Positions 50,553 to 58,968 of a stretch of DNA of 64,000 bases are shown piece by piece. Origin of the DNA: MH13 sp042140245 (GTDB lineage: Bacteria > Pseudomonadota > Alphaproteobacteria > Rhizobiales > MH13); the NCBI RefSeq assembly GCF_042140245.1, contig NZ_CP159483.1, positions 1,488,001 through 1,552,000 of the forward strand, given 5' to 3'. Under the pieces are notes generated by a model that ran no database searches, had not been told where the DNA came from, and saw only the letters and a list, made by a program, of their open reading frames with translations. The translations under genes were made by a program, and so were the position numbers. The number at the start of each line of letters is the position of its first letter. Positions within the stretch are counted from its first letter, which is position 1.

Positions 50553-51452
50553 ATGAAGCCATCCCACTTGCAGTTGGTGATCAAGATTGCCGAGGTGGAA
50601 AAGCTCCAAGTGGCCGCTGACGCCCTGGGCATGTCTCAACCTGCCGCCTCACGCATTCTGTCGATGATCGAAACCGAGGTGGATGGCGCCCTGTTCATCA
50701 GGCACCCGTGGGGGATGGAGCCGACCGAGCTTGGTCAGGCTTTTCTGCGCCATGCCCGCGTTATTCAGTCAGAGTATGACACGCTGGAGCATGAGCTCCA
50801 TGCGATCAATGTTGGGGCCAGCGGTGCCGTGCGAGTCGGATGTGTGACCGGCCCTGCCGTTGATTGCTTGGTTCCAGCGGTTCAAGTGGTGCGCTCAGAG
50901 ACCCCCGGGCTGAATGTGAAGATCGAGATAGGTCCGTCGACGCAGCTGGTGCGCGGTTTGGAAGAGGGCATCTTTGATTTCATTATCGCGCGCGTTTCGC
51001 CGGATCTCGATGCCGCTCAGTTCCTGATGCAGCCGGCCCGGCGCGAGACCGTGGCGCTGGTGGTGCATCAAACCCATCGGTTGGCCGGTGCGCAGTCCGT
51101 TGCTTTGAGTGATCTCAGGCAAGAAGAGTGGATCATGCAGGAGCGCGGCTCACCGATACGCGAAGCCGTAGAGCACGCCTATCACAGCCAGGGCATTGCT
51201 ATTCCGATGAACGTGACGGACAGCTCGTCCTTGCTGGTGGCTTTGGCCATGATTGCCACGGGCAATGCGGTTGCGCCGTTGACCGAACAGGTGGCGGATT
51301 TGTTTTCCGATGATCGATTGGGCGCTAAGCTTGCCAAGTTGAACATCAATGAGCGCATCCAGGTGCGCCCGTTCTTTGTGATCCGCAACCGCTACAAGCA
51401 ACAGACGCCGGCCACCCAGCGTGTGCTGGAGGAAACGCTGCGCCGTCTGTAG
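50553..51452 (+). CDS. gbpR: GbpR-type LysR regulator of sugar uptake
   Basis: A 299-residue LysR-type regulator. The HTH segment is QVAADALGMSQPAASRILSM and is followed by a linker (LFIRHPWGMEPTELG) and the effector domain. The gene is divergent from chvE, and GbpR in Agrobacterium regulates chvE in response to arabinose and galactose, so the name is inferred from position and sequence type. The ATG at 50553 is family-like; an upstream ATG at 50490 is less likely. The shared region 50384-50552 should contain operator and promoters for both directions. Confidence 0.86.
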   Translation: MKPSHLQLVIKIAEVEKLQVAADALGMSQPAASRILSMIETEVDGALFIRHPWGMEPTELGQAFLRHARVIQSEYDTLEHELHAINVGASGAVRVGCVTGPAVDCLVPAVQVVRSETPGLNVKIEIGPSTQLVRGLEEGIFDFIIARVSPDLDAAQFLMQPARRETVALVVHQTHRLAGAQSVALSDLRQEEWIMQERGSPIREAVEHAYHSQGIAIPMNVTDSSSLLVALAMIATGNAVAPLTEQVADLFSDDRLGAKLAKLNINERIQVRPFFVIRNRYKQQTPATQRVLEETLRRL

Positions 51453-51490
51453 CGCGTCGAGCCTGATGCTGGATCAGATGGGCTGTCGTT

Positions 51491-52408
51491 TCACCCCTGA
51501 CCCCATCGCAAGACGAGCGGGTCCAAGGGTTTTAAAAGGCTCATGAGGCGTGCCTTGATGGCTGGATGAAGCGGTGGGATCGGGTGGCGGCAATAGTCAG
51601 AAGCGATCACGCCGCCCTCCATCATTGCAGCTTTGCATGACTGCCAGCCGCATTGTCGGTTTTCATGATTGATCGCCATTGCAATGCGCCCATAGGCATT
51701 GGTGGCCGCGTCGGCATCGCCAGCCAGATGATGTTCCAAAACCGGCTTGATCTGATCAACAATCATGCCCGATGTCATGGAGCCGCTTGCGCCAGCATCA
51801 AGGTCGGCCAGCAGCGTGATGGCTTCTTCGCCATCGAATGGTCCTTCAATGGCATCGCCACCTTGCTCAATGAGCGTACGAATTTTGTTGGCTGCGCGTG
51901 GACACTCAATCTTGAAGAGCTTCACCATCTCGATCTGTTTGGCCATTTTGACCAATAGGGGAACGGATAGATCGACACCTGACAGAGGCGCATCCTGCAC
52001 CATGATTGGGATGCCAACGTCACCCACCGCTTGAAACTGTTCAAAGCTTTGCTCTGGCGTGCCTTTTAAGAGGGCACCATGATAGGGCGGCATCATCATC
52101 ACGATATCAGCCCCCAAACTCTTGGCATAACGGGCGCGCTCCACTGCAATCTGTGTGGCGTAGTGGCTGATGGTCACGATGATTGGCACACGGCCTGCGA
52201 CATGCTCAACACAAAGGCGTGCGAGCGTCTGACGTTCCTCGTCAGAGATTAAAAACTGCTCGGAGAAATTGGCCAAGATGCAGATGCCGTCAGCGCCTTG
52301 ATCAATCAGACAATCAAGAACCCGCTTCATCCCTTCTAGATCAAGGCTTCCATCCTCATGGAAGGGAGTTGGCGCGACAGGCCAAATGCCTGAATAGGTG
52401 TAAGCCAT
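51491..52408 (-). CDS. araD: L-2-keto-3-deoxyarabonate dehydratase (dihydrodipicolinate synthase family)
   Basis: A 305-residue class I aldolase-fold lyase. It turns 2-keto-3-deoxy-L-arabonate into 2-ketoglutarate semialdehyde. The segment GADGICILANFSEQFLISDE, the tyrosine-containing MMMPPYHGALLKG, and the Schiff-base lysine in LFKIECPRAANK (Lys166) match the AraD enzyme of Azospirillum more than dihydrodipicolinate synthase itself, as does DAIEGPFDGEEAITLLADL and the HENRQCGW segment. It is the last of three genes on the minus strand. The symbol follows the Azospirillum oxidative pathway, not the E. coli epimerase. Confidence 0.87.
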   Translation of the reverse strand: MAYTYSGIWPVAPTPFHEDGSLDLEGMKRVLDCLIDQGADGICILANFSEQFLISDEERQTLARLCVEHVAGRVPIIVTISHYATQIAVERARYAKSLGADIVMMMPPYHGALLKGTPEQSFEQFQAVGDVGIPIMVQDAPLSGVDLSVPLLVKMAKQIEMVKLFKIECPRAANKIRTLIEQGGDAIEGPFDGEEAITLLADLDAGASGSMTSGMIVDQIKPVLEHHLAGDADAATNAYGRIAMAINHENRQCGWQSCKAAMMEGGVIASDYCRHPIPPLHPAIKARLMSLLKPLDPLVLRWGQG

Positions 52409-52435
52409 GATGTGCCTTTTGGTTTGAGGCTGTCT

Positions 52436-53371
52436 TCAATCAAAAAACGGAGCAACGGTTTCGCGGTGGCCGAGGGTGAAAGCGTCGGCCACATGGCGCA
52501 TGGGGCTGAGATCGATGTCGGACTGGCCAGCCTGCACAAGCTTCGCCATCTTTTGGTAGAGGCGCGGATATTCGCCAACCGCATCATCATCGCTGCTCTC
52601 AAGCGCAACAGGCTCGCCGTTTAAAGCAAGCTTGGCGCCGCCTTGGCTAAGCTGGAGTGTGCCATCATTTGTTTCCACCGTAATTGCCCAGGTTGGTGGG
52701 CCTTTCTGCGCCCAATCCAGTTCAACCGACACATCGGCCCCATCGGGATGGAAAAAGTCCAAGCTCCCAGCAATCGGCATTTGCTTGTTTTCAGGCACCA
52801 GAAGTCGTGCGGCTTTTAAATGGATCGGTTCGCAGAGAATTTCGGTCAGGATCGACAGCCCGTTGATGCCCATATCGAAGACACCCATGCCCCCAGGTTC
52901 CCATATCCAGTCTTGGCCCGGGTGCCACTGGCGCACATCCTCTTTCCATTCCATATGCACGCTGCGCAGCGTACGTGTGGCGAGCCACGCCTTTGCATTT
53001 GGAACCATGGTCGCCTCGCGCGAGTGCCATGTTGTGTAAAGGCTGACACCATGGTGTTGCGCCATTGCTTGGAGGGTATGACATTCGCTCAATGTACCTC
53101 CTGGTGGCTTTTCCAGCATGACATGGCGCCCTGCCTTGATGGCGGCTTCAGCGTAGGCAAAGCGAGGTGCTGGCGGCATGCACAGAGAGACGGTGCGAAT
53201 GTCTGTGCGGGTTTCCAAAAGCTCAGAAAAGTCGGTGTAGGCGGTGATGCCCTGGATGGTGTTGCTGCGTGAGACAGTGGCCGCGAGTGTCCAATCTGGC
53301 GAGCCGTTGATTGCAGGGACGTGCGAGTCCAGCGCAATCTTGCCAATGCCAACAAGCGCGATTTCCATCAA
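52436..53371 (-). CDS. araA: L-arabinose 1-dehydrogenase (Gfo/Idh/MocA family)
   Basis: A 311-residue NAD(P)-dependent oxidoreductase. The N-terminal Rossmann fold starts ALVGIGKIALDSHVPAI, and the EKPPGGTLSE loop has the catalytic lysine of the Gfo/Idh/MocA family. The segments TTWHSREATMVPNAKAWLA, WKEDVRQWHPGQDWIWEPGG and VFDMGINGLSILTEIL closely match the Azospirillum enzyme that oxidises L-arabinose to L-arabinono-1,4-lactone. It starts at the ATG at 53371 or the one at 53368, overlapping the araC stop by four bases. The symbol follows the oxidative pathway, not the E. coli isomerase. Confidence 0.87.
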   Translation of the reverse strand: MMEIALVGIGKIALDSHVPAINGSPDWTLAATVSRSNTIQGITAYTDFSELLETRTDIRTVSLCMPPAPRFAYAEAAIKAGRHVMLEKPPGGTLSECHTLQAMAQHHGVSLYTTWHSREATMVPNAKAWLATRTLRSVHMEWKEDVRQWHPGQDWIWEPGGMGVFDMGINGLSILTEILCEPIHLKAARLLVPENKQMPIAGSLDFFHPDGADVSVELDWAQKGPPTWAITVETNDGTLQLSQGGAKLALNGEPVALESSDDDAVGEYPRLYQKMAKLVQAGQSDIDLSPMRHVADAFTLGHRETVAPFFD

Positions 53372-55110
53372 TGGGAGTCCCTCGCAACCGGTGCGCCTCG
53401 ACAGCCTTTCAGGAAGTCCAGATCGGCCCCGGTATCAGCGCCTTCCACATGCTCCTGATGCAGCCAGGCGTAGCCACCGCCGCTAACACCAGGCGGAGGA
53501 ACCCATGCGTCTAAACGGGCCTGAAGCTCGGCTTCCGAGATATCAAGGTGCAAATGACGCGCCTCGACGTCCAGCTCAATCATGTCGCCATTTTGGACGA
53601 CCGCTAAGGGGCCACCAGATGCTGCTTCGGGCGCCGTGTGCAAAACCACTGTGCCGTAAGCGGTTCCCGACATGCGCGCATCGGAGATGCGCACCATATC
53701 GGTGATGCCTTTCTTCAAGACCTTGGGAGGCAGACCCATATTGCCGACCTCCGACATGCCTGGATAACCCTTAGGCCCGCAGTTTTTGAGCACCATGACG
53801 CAGGTTTCATCGATGTCCAAGGCATCGTCATTGATCTTGGCTTTGTAGTCATCAATGTCCTCAAACACGACGGCGCGTCCGCGATGGCGCAGCAGATGCT
53901 TTGACGCAGCGGAGGGTTTTAAGACCGCTCCATCGGGTGCCAAATTGCCGCGCAAGACGGCTATGCCGCCCTGTGGTGTGAGTGGCTTGTCAACGGGACG
54001 GATGACATCCTCATTGTGGTTCTGCGCGTGTTTCACGTCCTCCCAGATCGAATGACCTGAGACCGTCAATGCATCTTTGTGGAGAAGCCCTGCTTCGCCC
54101 AATGCACGCAGAACAACCGGCAAGCCACCTGCGTAGAAGAACTCTTCCATCAAGTAGTCACCCGACGGCATCAGGTTGACGAGAGTTGGCACATCGCGGC
54201 CGCATCGGTCCCAATCATCCAGGGTGACGTCGACATCCAGTCGACCAGCCAATGCCAACATGTGGATCAAGGCGTTGGTAGACCCACCAATTGCCCCGTT
54301 TGTGCGAATGGCGTTTTCAAACGCGTCTTTGGTGAGGATGTCAGATGGTTTGAGATCATCCTTGACCATGTCAACGATCCGTCGCCCTGACAGCTGTGCT
54401 ATTACGCGGCGGCGGCTGTCGACCGCAGGGATGGCAGCATTGCCTGACAACGCCATGCCCAAAGCCTCGGCCATCGAGGCCATGGAGGATGCCGTGCCCA
54501 TGGTGTTGCAGGTGCCCGTGGAGCGGCTCATCGATTGCTCCGCTTCCAGGAAATCCTCTTGCGACATGTCGCCGGCTTTGACGGCCTCAGAGAATTTCCA
54601 GAGATGGGTGCCGGACCCCACCCGTTCGCCATGGAAATATCCATTGAGCATCGGTCCGCCGGTCACCACAATGGATGGCAAGTCGGTGGAGGCGGCTGCC
54701 ATGAGAAGGCTGGGTGTGGTCTTGTCGCAACCGACCATGAGCACGGCGCCATCAATAGGTTGACCGCGCATTTGCTCCTCAATCGACATGGCTGCCAGGT
54801 TGCGGAACATCATCGCGGTGGGTCGAAAGGTGTTTTCCGATGCGGAGAAGGCGGGGACCTCAACGGGAAAGCCGCCTGCCTCCCAAACACCGGCTTTGAC
54901 TTTCTCAGCAAGCTCGCGCAGGTGGCCGTTGCAAGGTGTGAGGTCAGACCATGTGTTCATGATCCCGATGACGGGACGACCATCAAAGACATCGTTGGGA
55001 TAGCCTTGGTTTTTCAACCAGCCGCGATGGTAGATCGCATCCCTGGATGTGCCGCCATACCATTCTTGACTACGGAGTTTGCGCGGCCAGGTCTTCTTGT
55101 TGTTGCTCAT
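53368..55110 (-). CDS. araC: L-arabonate dehydratase (IlvD/Edd family)
   Basis: A 580-residue iron-sulfur dehydratase. Its cluster cysteines are Cys60 (LTPCNGH), Cys128 (VGCDKTTPS) and Cys201 (TGTCNTMGTAS). The C-terminal half has SGHSIWEDVKHAQNHNEDVI and SDARMSGTAYGTVVLH, typical of sugar-acid members of the family. It removes water from L-arabonate to give 2-keto-3-deoxy-L-arabonate; close relatives use D-xylonate or D-fuconate, so the pairing with araA/araD decides the call. The ATG at 55110 has a weak GCGGCGG. The symbol follows Azospirillum usage and is not the AraC regulator. Confidence 0.87.
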   Translation of the reverse strand: MSNNKKTWPRKLRSQEWYGGTSRDAIYHRGWLKNQGYPNDVFDGRPVIGIMNTWSDLTPCNGHLRELAEKVKAGVWEAGGFPVEVPAFSASENTFRPTAMMFRNLAAMSIEEQMRGQPIDGAVLMVGCDKTTPSLLMAAASTDLPSIVVTGGPMLNGYFHGERVGSGTHLWKFSEAVKAGDMSQEDFLEAEQSMSRSTGTCNTMGTASSMASMAEALGMALSGNAAIPAVDSRRRVIAQLSGRRIVDMVKDDLKPSDILTKDAFENAIRTNGAIGGSTNALIHMLALAGRLDVDVTLDDWDRCGRDVPTLVNLMPSGDYLMEEFFYAGGLPVVLRALGEAGLLHKDALTVSGHSIWEDVKHAQNHNEDVIRPVDKPLTPQGGIAVLRGNLAPDGAVLKPSAASKHLLRHRGRAVVFEDIDDYKAKINDDALDIDETCVMVLKNCGPKGYPGMSEVGNMGLPPKVLKKGITDMVRISDARMSGTAYGTVVLHTAPEAASGGPLAVVQNGDMIELDVEARHLHLDISEAELQARLDAWVPPPGVSGGGYAWLHQEHVEGADTGADLDFLKGCRGAPVARDSH

Positions 55111-55601
55111 TGTACCGCCGCATAGGTGAGCTTATTCAGGGCTAGTGGACAAACTCAATCGCCGTTCGATGGGTTGTGTCGTCGATAGACTGGGTGCCAA
55201 AACGCACCGCCAGGACTTGAAAGAGTATCTGTGGCCTACATACCGAGCAAATTCGAAGTAGCGCTGGTTGCATATCAATAATGAAATGTCGCTCAAGGCA
55301 TTTGCTGACGGGTCGATGCCAAGGGGATCGCAAGCAAAACGCCGGTGATTGGGGTTTTTGTGTTGTGGTCAGCAGGTTCATCACGCCCGCTCTCGCTCCA
55401 GTTGCTAACACCTACCAAGAGCAAGTTTAGGTGTGCGTTCTTGGAAGCGGCAACTGTCTTTCCCGCTTGGCGTGTATGGCGGTTTGCCCTCGGTGCCGCT
55501 ATAGCGCAATTTGGTAGCGGCCCCTGGTCTCCACCATAACCCGATTGGCGTGATGTCCCATGCCACTTCCCAGTGACTGACAAGATCGAAGGCGCACGCT
55601 T
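55111..55601. promoter_or_regulatory. Divergent region between the ara genes and an EamA gene, no gene
   Basis: These 491 bases hold no convincing gene. They must include the promoter of the araC-araA-araD run. A minus-strand open stretch at 55142-55411 ends ILFQVLAVRFGTQSIDDT, which faintly recalls the N-terminus of metallo-beta-lactamase-fold lactonases, but there is no further match. It may be a decayed remnant or chance. Confidence 0.35.
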
Positions 55602-56492
55602 ATGTGGAGCAACCCTGTGCTTTTGCTCATCCTGTCAGGATTTTTGATAGGATCGAACTTCCCGCTGGGAAAAATCGCAAGCGATGCGGGGATTTCTGCG
55701 ATCCTCTGGCCGCTTCTTATTTCAGTGGGTGCCGTGATCGGCATGAGCCTCATCCTGCTGCCGCGCGGTGAGCTGCGACTGCCGAGCTGGAGGGTCGCCC
55801 GTTTCTCACTGATCTCTGGCCTAATCTCGTTTTTCGCCGCCAACATTTTGGTGTTTGCCCTCATTCCTTTTGTTGGATCGGGCTACGCAGGGCTGATGTT
55901 TGCGACGTCGCCGGTGTTCACGTTGGCGCTTGCCATTGCCTTTCGCTTTAAGCCACCGAGTATGATTGGCATTGTCGGCATATTTGTCGGGTTTCTTGGT
56001 GCGTGTCTTGTCGCCTTTTCACGTCAGACCGTGTTGGCGCCATCGGCCACGTTTTGGCTAGCCGTTGCGTTTCTCATCCCCATCACGCTGGCTATCGGCA
56101 ATATCTATCGCACGATCGGCTGGCCGCAGGGGGCTTCGCCGGACCTGCTGGCGCTTTGGACAAATGTCGCTGCCTCGATTGGGTATGTCGTTGCGCTTCT
56201 TTTAGTCGATCAAGATCTTCAGCTGCATCAACTTGCCAATGCCCCGATTGCGGCGGCGCTGCAGATGCTGGCCGGTGCGCTGACGTTTCCGGTGTATTTT
56301 AGGCTTCAAAAATATGGTGGCCCAGTGCTTTTGAGTCAGCTTGGCTACATCGCCGCCGCCGTTGGATTGGCGGCCGCTACACTCTTTCTGGGAGAGAGCT
56401 ACTCACCGCTCACCTGGGTGGGCGCCTTTGTTATTCTCATCGGGATTGGGCTTACGATCCGCAGCCAAACGCGCGATGCGGACAAAGCTTGA
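55602..56492 (+). CDS. EamA-family (DMT) transporter downstream of the ara region
   Basis: A 296-residue inner-membrane protein with about ten helices in two EamA halves (LLILSGFLIGSNFPLGKIA and the second repeat beginning LAVAFLIPITLAIGNIYRT). The C-terminus ends QTRDADKA after the last helix. The ATG at 55602 has no strong ribosome site but is the only family-like start. It is a single-gene unit ended by the bidirectional hairpin at 56491. Solute unknown. Confidence 0.85.
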   Translation: MWSNPVLLLILSGFLIGSNFPLGKIASDAGISAILWPLLISVGAVIGMSLILLPRGELRLPSWRVARFSLISGLISFFAANILVFALIPFVGSGYAGLMFATSPVFTLALAIAFRFKPPSMIGIVGIFVGFLGACLVAFSRQTVLAPSATFWLAVAFLIPITLAIGNIYRTIGWPQGASPDLLALWTNVAASIGYVVALLLVDQDLQLHQLANAPIAAALQMLAGALTFPVYFRLQKYGGPVLLSQLGYIAAAVGLAAATLFLGESYSPLTWVGAFVILIGIGLTIRSQTRDADKA

Positions 56493-56523
56493 GGTTTCGA
56501 CGGCTGTGGGCCGCCGAAACCTC
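56491..56523. terminator. Bidirectional terminator between EamA and TadG-like genes
   Basis: GAGGTTTCG (56491-56499) and CGAAACCTC (56515-56523) pair, extended by CGGC/GCCG inside the stem with one mismatch. The convergent genes stop at 56492 and 56537, so it can end both transcripts. On the minus strand the stem is followed by AAGC, without a strong T-run. Confidence 0.75.
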
Positions 56524-56536
56524 GTTATCGGGTTGA

Positions 56537-57871
56537 CTACGACGCCAGGCGGATGGACTGGAGTTGTTGAGCGATGTTCCGGAACCCATCGATAAGGTCA
56601 GATCGAGAGGCAGCGTCGATATAATGACCAGCACTGGATGCACAGTCGCGAAGGAAGTTTTCTTCGGTTGATCCCGTCATGAACCCAACGGCGTAGACTT
56701 GGATGCCATCATCGCGGATTTCGTCACAGAGCCGTTCACCTTGATCGAACGAATCGTGACGTCCTGGACGATACCAAGTGTTGAAGGCTCCATCGGTCAT
56801 AACGACCATCACTTTCAGAGTCTCTTCGTCTTCATAGGCAGCGGCATTTGGTTGCCAAACGGTGTTGAACTGGGGTGAGAGTGTGTACCAACCCCACTGG
56901 ATGCCGATGTGGCCAGCGGTCCAGCCCGCAGCTGTGAAGTTGTTGATCTGAGTGGAGAGCTGACGACTATCAGCGGTGAGCGGCACAATTTCTGGGTTGT
57001 TGCAGATGTAGCCGCTGAAATTACGCCGAGGGTTCGACCGAGGCTTAGCCGACCGCAGACCATTGCCGTTGGGCGGGTAGTCCGCGACCCCATTATCATC
57101 CTCAGGTGCTCCTCGAGCTGGTCCGACGGGTGCGGTATCACGGAATGCCAGACCTCCTCTGCGCTCATACACACATGATTCGCCTGAGCTGTAGCCGGTG
57201 ATGTTGCTTTCATAGCTACCGACATTGACGAGGTCGGAGTAGGGAACCAGGGAGATGCGTACTTCGTTCAAACCCACCGCAGAATTGGCTTGGGGGATAA
57301 GGATATCCACCAGTTCATTGGCTGCTTCCTGCAGGGCACGCAGCTTGGACCCGCGCATCGAGCCGGTGACATCCAAAACCAGCGCCAGCTCAATGTTGAG
57401 CCTGCTCACCGTCACATCTGCATCAACGCCAATCTCCACGCCATCCGGGTTCAGGATGTGGGTGAAAAGGGCATTGGCCGTCGCGTGGACCGATCCACTG
57501 ATGCGTCCGGTATCATCATCGAAGCTTGTTGAGACCGTACCGATGGAGTCGGCATTGAGATTTTTGCCGAGCATGTTGGCTGTGAAATAATCGTTCACGA
57601 ATGTCTCAATATCCGCCTCTTCAAGCTGCCCCGCTGAGAAGCTGCTTGCCGCCGCCAACAAGGCGGCATCCAGCGACGACGCCGATGCTGATCGCAGGCG
57701 TTGTGCATTGGTGTAGTCCATCATGGACGCCACAAAGAGTAGCAGGACCGGCATGACGATCGATGCGATGATGGCGATCGCGCCAGAGTCCTGCTTGATG
57801 AATTTCCTGAAGGTCGCACAAACACCAGACATTAGCGGCGTTTGGTGTGCGAAAAATGTGTGCCGAAACAT
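56537..57871 (-). CDS. TadG-like protein with von Willebrand factor A domain
   Basis: A 444-residue protein. An N-terminal TadE/TadG-like membrane helix (SGAIAIIASIVMPVLLLFVA) with the charged lead KQD precedes a long periplasmic part. A vWA domain begins near residue 160 with the metal site DVTGS (167-171, in VLDVTGSMRGSKL) and includes VMTDGAFNTW and a C-terminal DAASRSDLIDGFRNIA. It may help assemble pili or bind surfaces. The ATG at 57871 has an AGGGAT site. There are no other tad/flp genes nearby, so it is an orphan. A gap of 171 bases separates it from the divergent DUF2161 gene. Confidence 0.85.
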   Translation of the reverse strand: MFRHTFFAHQTPLMSGVCATFRKFIKQDSGAIAIIASIVMPVLLLFVASMMDYTNAQRLRSASASSLDAALLAAASSFSAGQLEEADIETFVNDYFTANMLGKNLNADSIGTVSTSFDDDTGRISGSVHATANALFTHILNPDGVEIGVDADVTVSRLNIELALVLDVTGSMRGSKLRALQEAANELVDILIPQANSAVGLNEVRISLVPYSDLVNVGSYESNITGYSSGESCVYERRGGLAFRDTAPVGPARGAPEDDNGVADYPPNGNGLRSAKPRSNPRRNFSGYICNNPEIVPLTADSRQLSTQINNFTAAGWTAGHIGIQWGWYTLSPQFNTVWQPNAAAYEDEETLKVMVVMTDGAFNTWYRPGRHDSFDQGERLCDEIRDDGIQVYAVGFMTGSTEENFLRDCASSAGHYIDAASRSDLIDGFRNIAQQLQSIRLAS

Positions 57872-58042
57872 GACGATCCCTACGTTCTGTTGGCGACACA
57901 CTAGGGGTGACCTTTAAAATACAGGCGAAGAAATCCATTAAAATTTGAATCAATTGGAAGCTTTCTAAGAGCAGCCGTAGTCTGCGTCTCCTGTTTGCCT
58001 CCAACAATTGCTGCTTCTCTGCGGCCATCCTAACCTATCGTC

Positions 58043-58714
58043 ATGGGCCGAATCGCAGAAATAGACCTTTATGAGCCGATCAAAACGTTTCTCAACCAGC
58101 AGGGTTATGAGGTGAAAGCGGAGGTCGGTGCTGCCGATGTTGTGGCCTGCCGCGGCGAAGATGACCCTGTGATTGTTGAGCTGAAAACAGGGTTCTCGCT
58201 TGGTCTTTTTCATCAGGCCATCGCGCGGCAATCCATCACTGACGCTGTTTATTTGGCCGTGGCGCGTGGATCTGGGCGGCGGTTTCAGCTTGCGTTGAAA
58301 CGCAATATGAGCCTCGCTCGACGGCTTGGCCTAGGACTTATCACTGTGCGGCTTTCTGATGCGTTGGTTGAGGTGCATTTGGACCCAGGGCCATACGCCC
58401 CACGCCAATCCAAAAAACGCAAGGACCGTTTGCTGCGAGAGTTCGCTAAGCGGGTGGGCGACCCCAACACCGGTGGATCGACCCGGGTGGGCCTGATCAC
58501 GGCCTACCGACAGGATGCAATGCGTTGTGCTGCCCATTTGGAAGCCCATGGACCGTGCCGTGGCGCCGAGGTTGCCAAAGCAACAGGTGTTGAGCGCGCA
58601 ACGCGCATGATGGCTGATGATCACTATGGCTGGTTTGAACGCGTGGACCGTGGTGTTTACGCGTTGAGCCCTGTTGGGCAAGCGTCTCTTCAACGCGCGG
58701 ACAGTGCCGATTAA
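58043..58714 (+). CDS. DUF2161 protein with PD-(D/E)xK nuclease-like fold
   Basis: A 223-residue cytosolic protein. The motif DVVACRGEDDPVIVELKTG has an Asp, a spacer and E-x-K as in PD-(D/E)xK nucleases, the basis of the DUF2161 description as phosphodiesterase-like. The C-terminal half (AHLEAHGPCRGAEVAKATG and YGWFERVDRGVYALSPVG) looks like a winged-helix DNA-binding region. No partner gene is nearby. It starts with the ATG at 58043. The 254-base gap after it holds a GGGAGGC/GCCTCCC hairpin at 58820-58838 and no convincing gene. Confidence 0.82.
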   Translation: MGRIAEIDLYEPIKTFLNQQGYEVKAEVGAADVVACRGEDDPVIVELKTGFSLGLFHQAIARQSITDAVYLAVARGSGRRFQLALKRNMSLARRLGLGLITVRLSDALVEVHLDPGPYAPRQSKKRKDRLLREFAKRVGDPNTGGSTRVGLITAYRQDAMRCAAHLEAHGPCRGAEVAKATGVERATRMMADDHYGWFERVDRGVYALSPVGQASLQRADSAD

Positions 58715-58968
58715 AAGGTCCCCGTGCACCAGGTTGCGTGTTCGATCAGTCTTGAAAAACCGCTTGGCGTCGCTACATCCAAAGCGCCAACATTGGAGAG
58801 TTCATGTCCCGGTAAGGTTGGGAGGCAAAAGGCCTCCCGCTGCAACATCAACAGCTGAAGACGCACTGCCAAACGCGGTTTGGTGGGCCAGTAGATGTGC
58901 ATCTTTCATCCCTACCGAACGAGATGCCCGAGCATGGCTCGTGGCTCTGACATGAAAGTTGACCCGCA

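Noticed and set aside
58711..58902. A 63-codon minus-strand open frame after the DUF2161 gene
   Set aside because: No family match, no ribosome site, and it spans a palindrome that inflates open frames.
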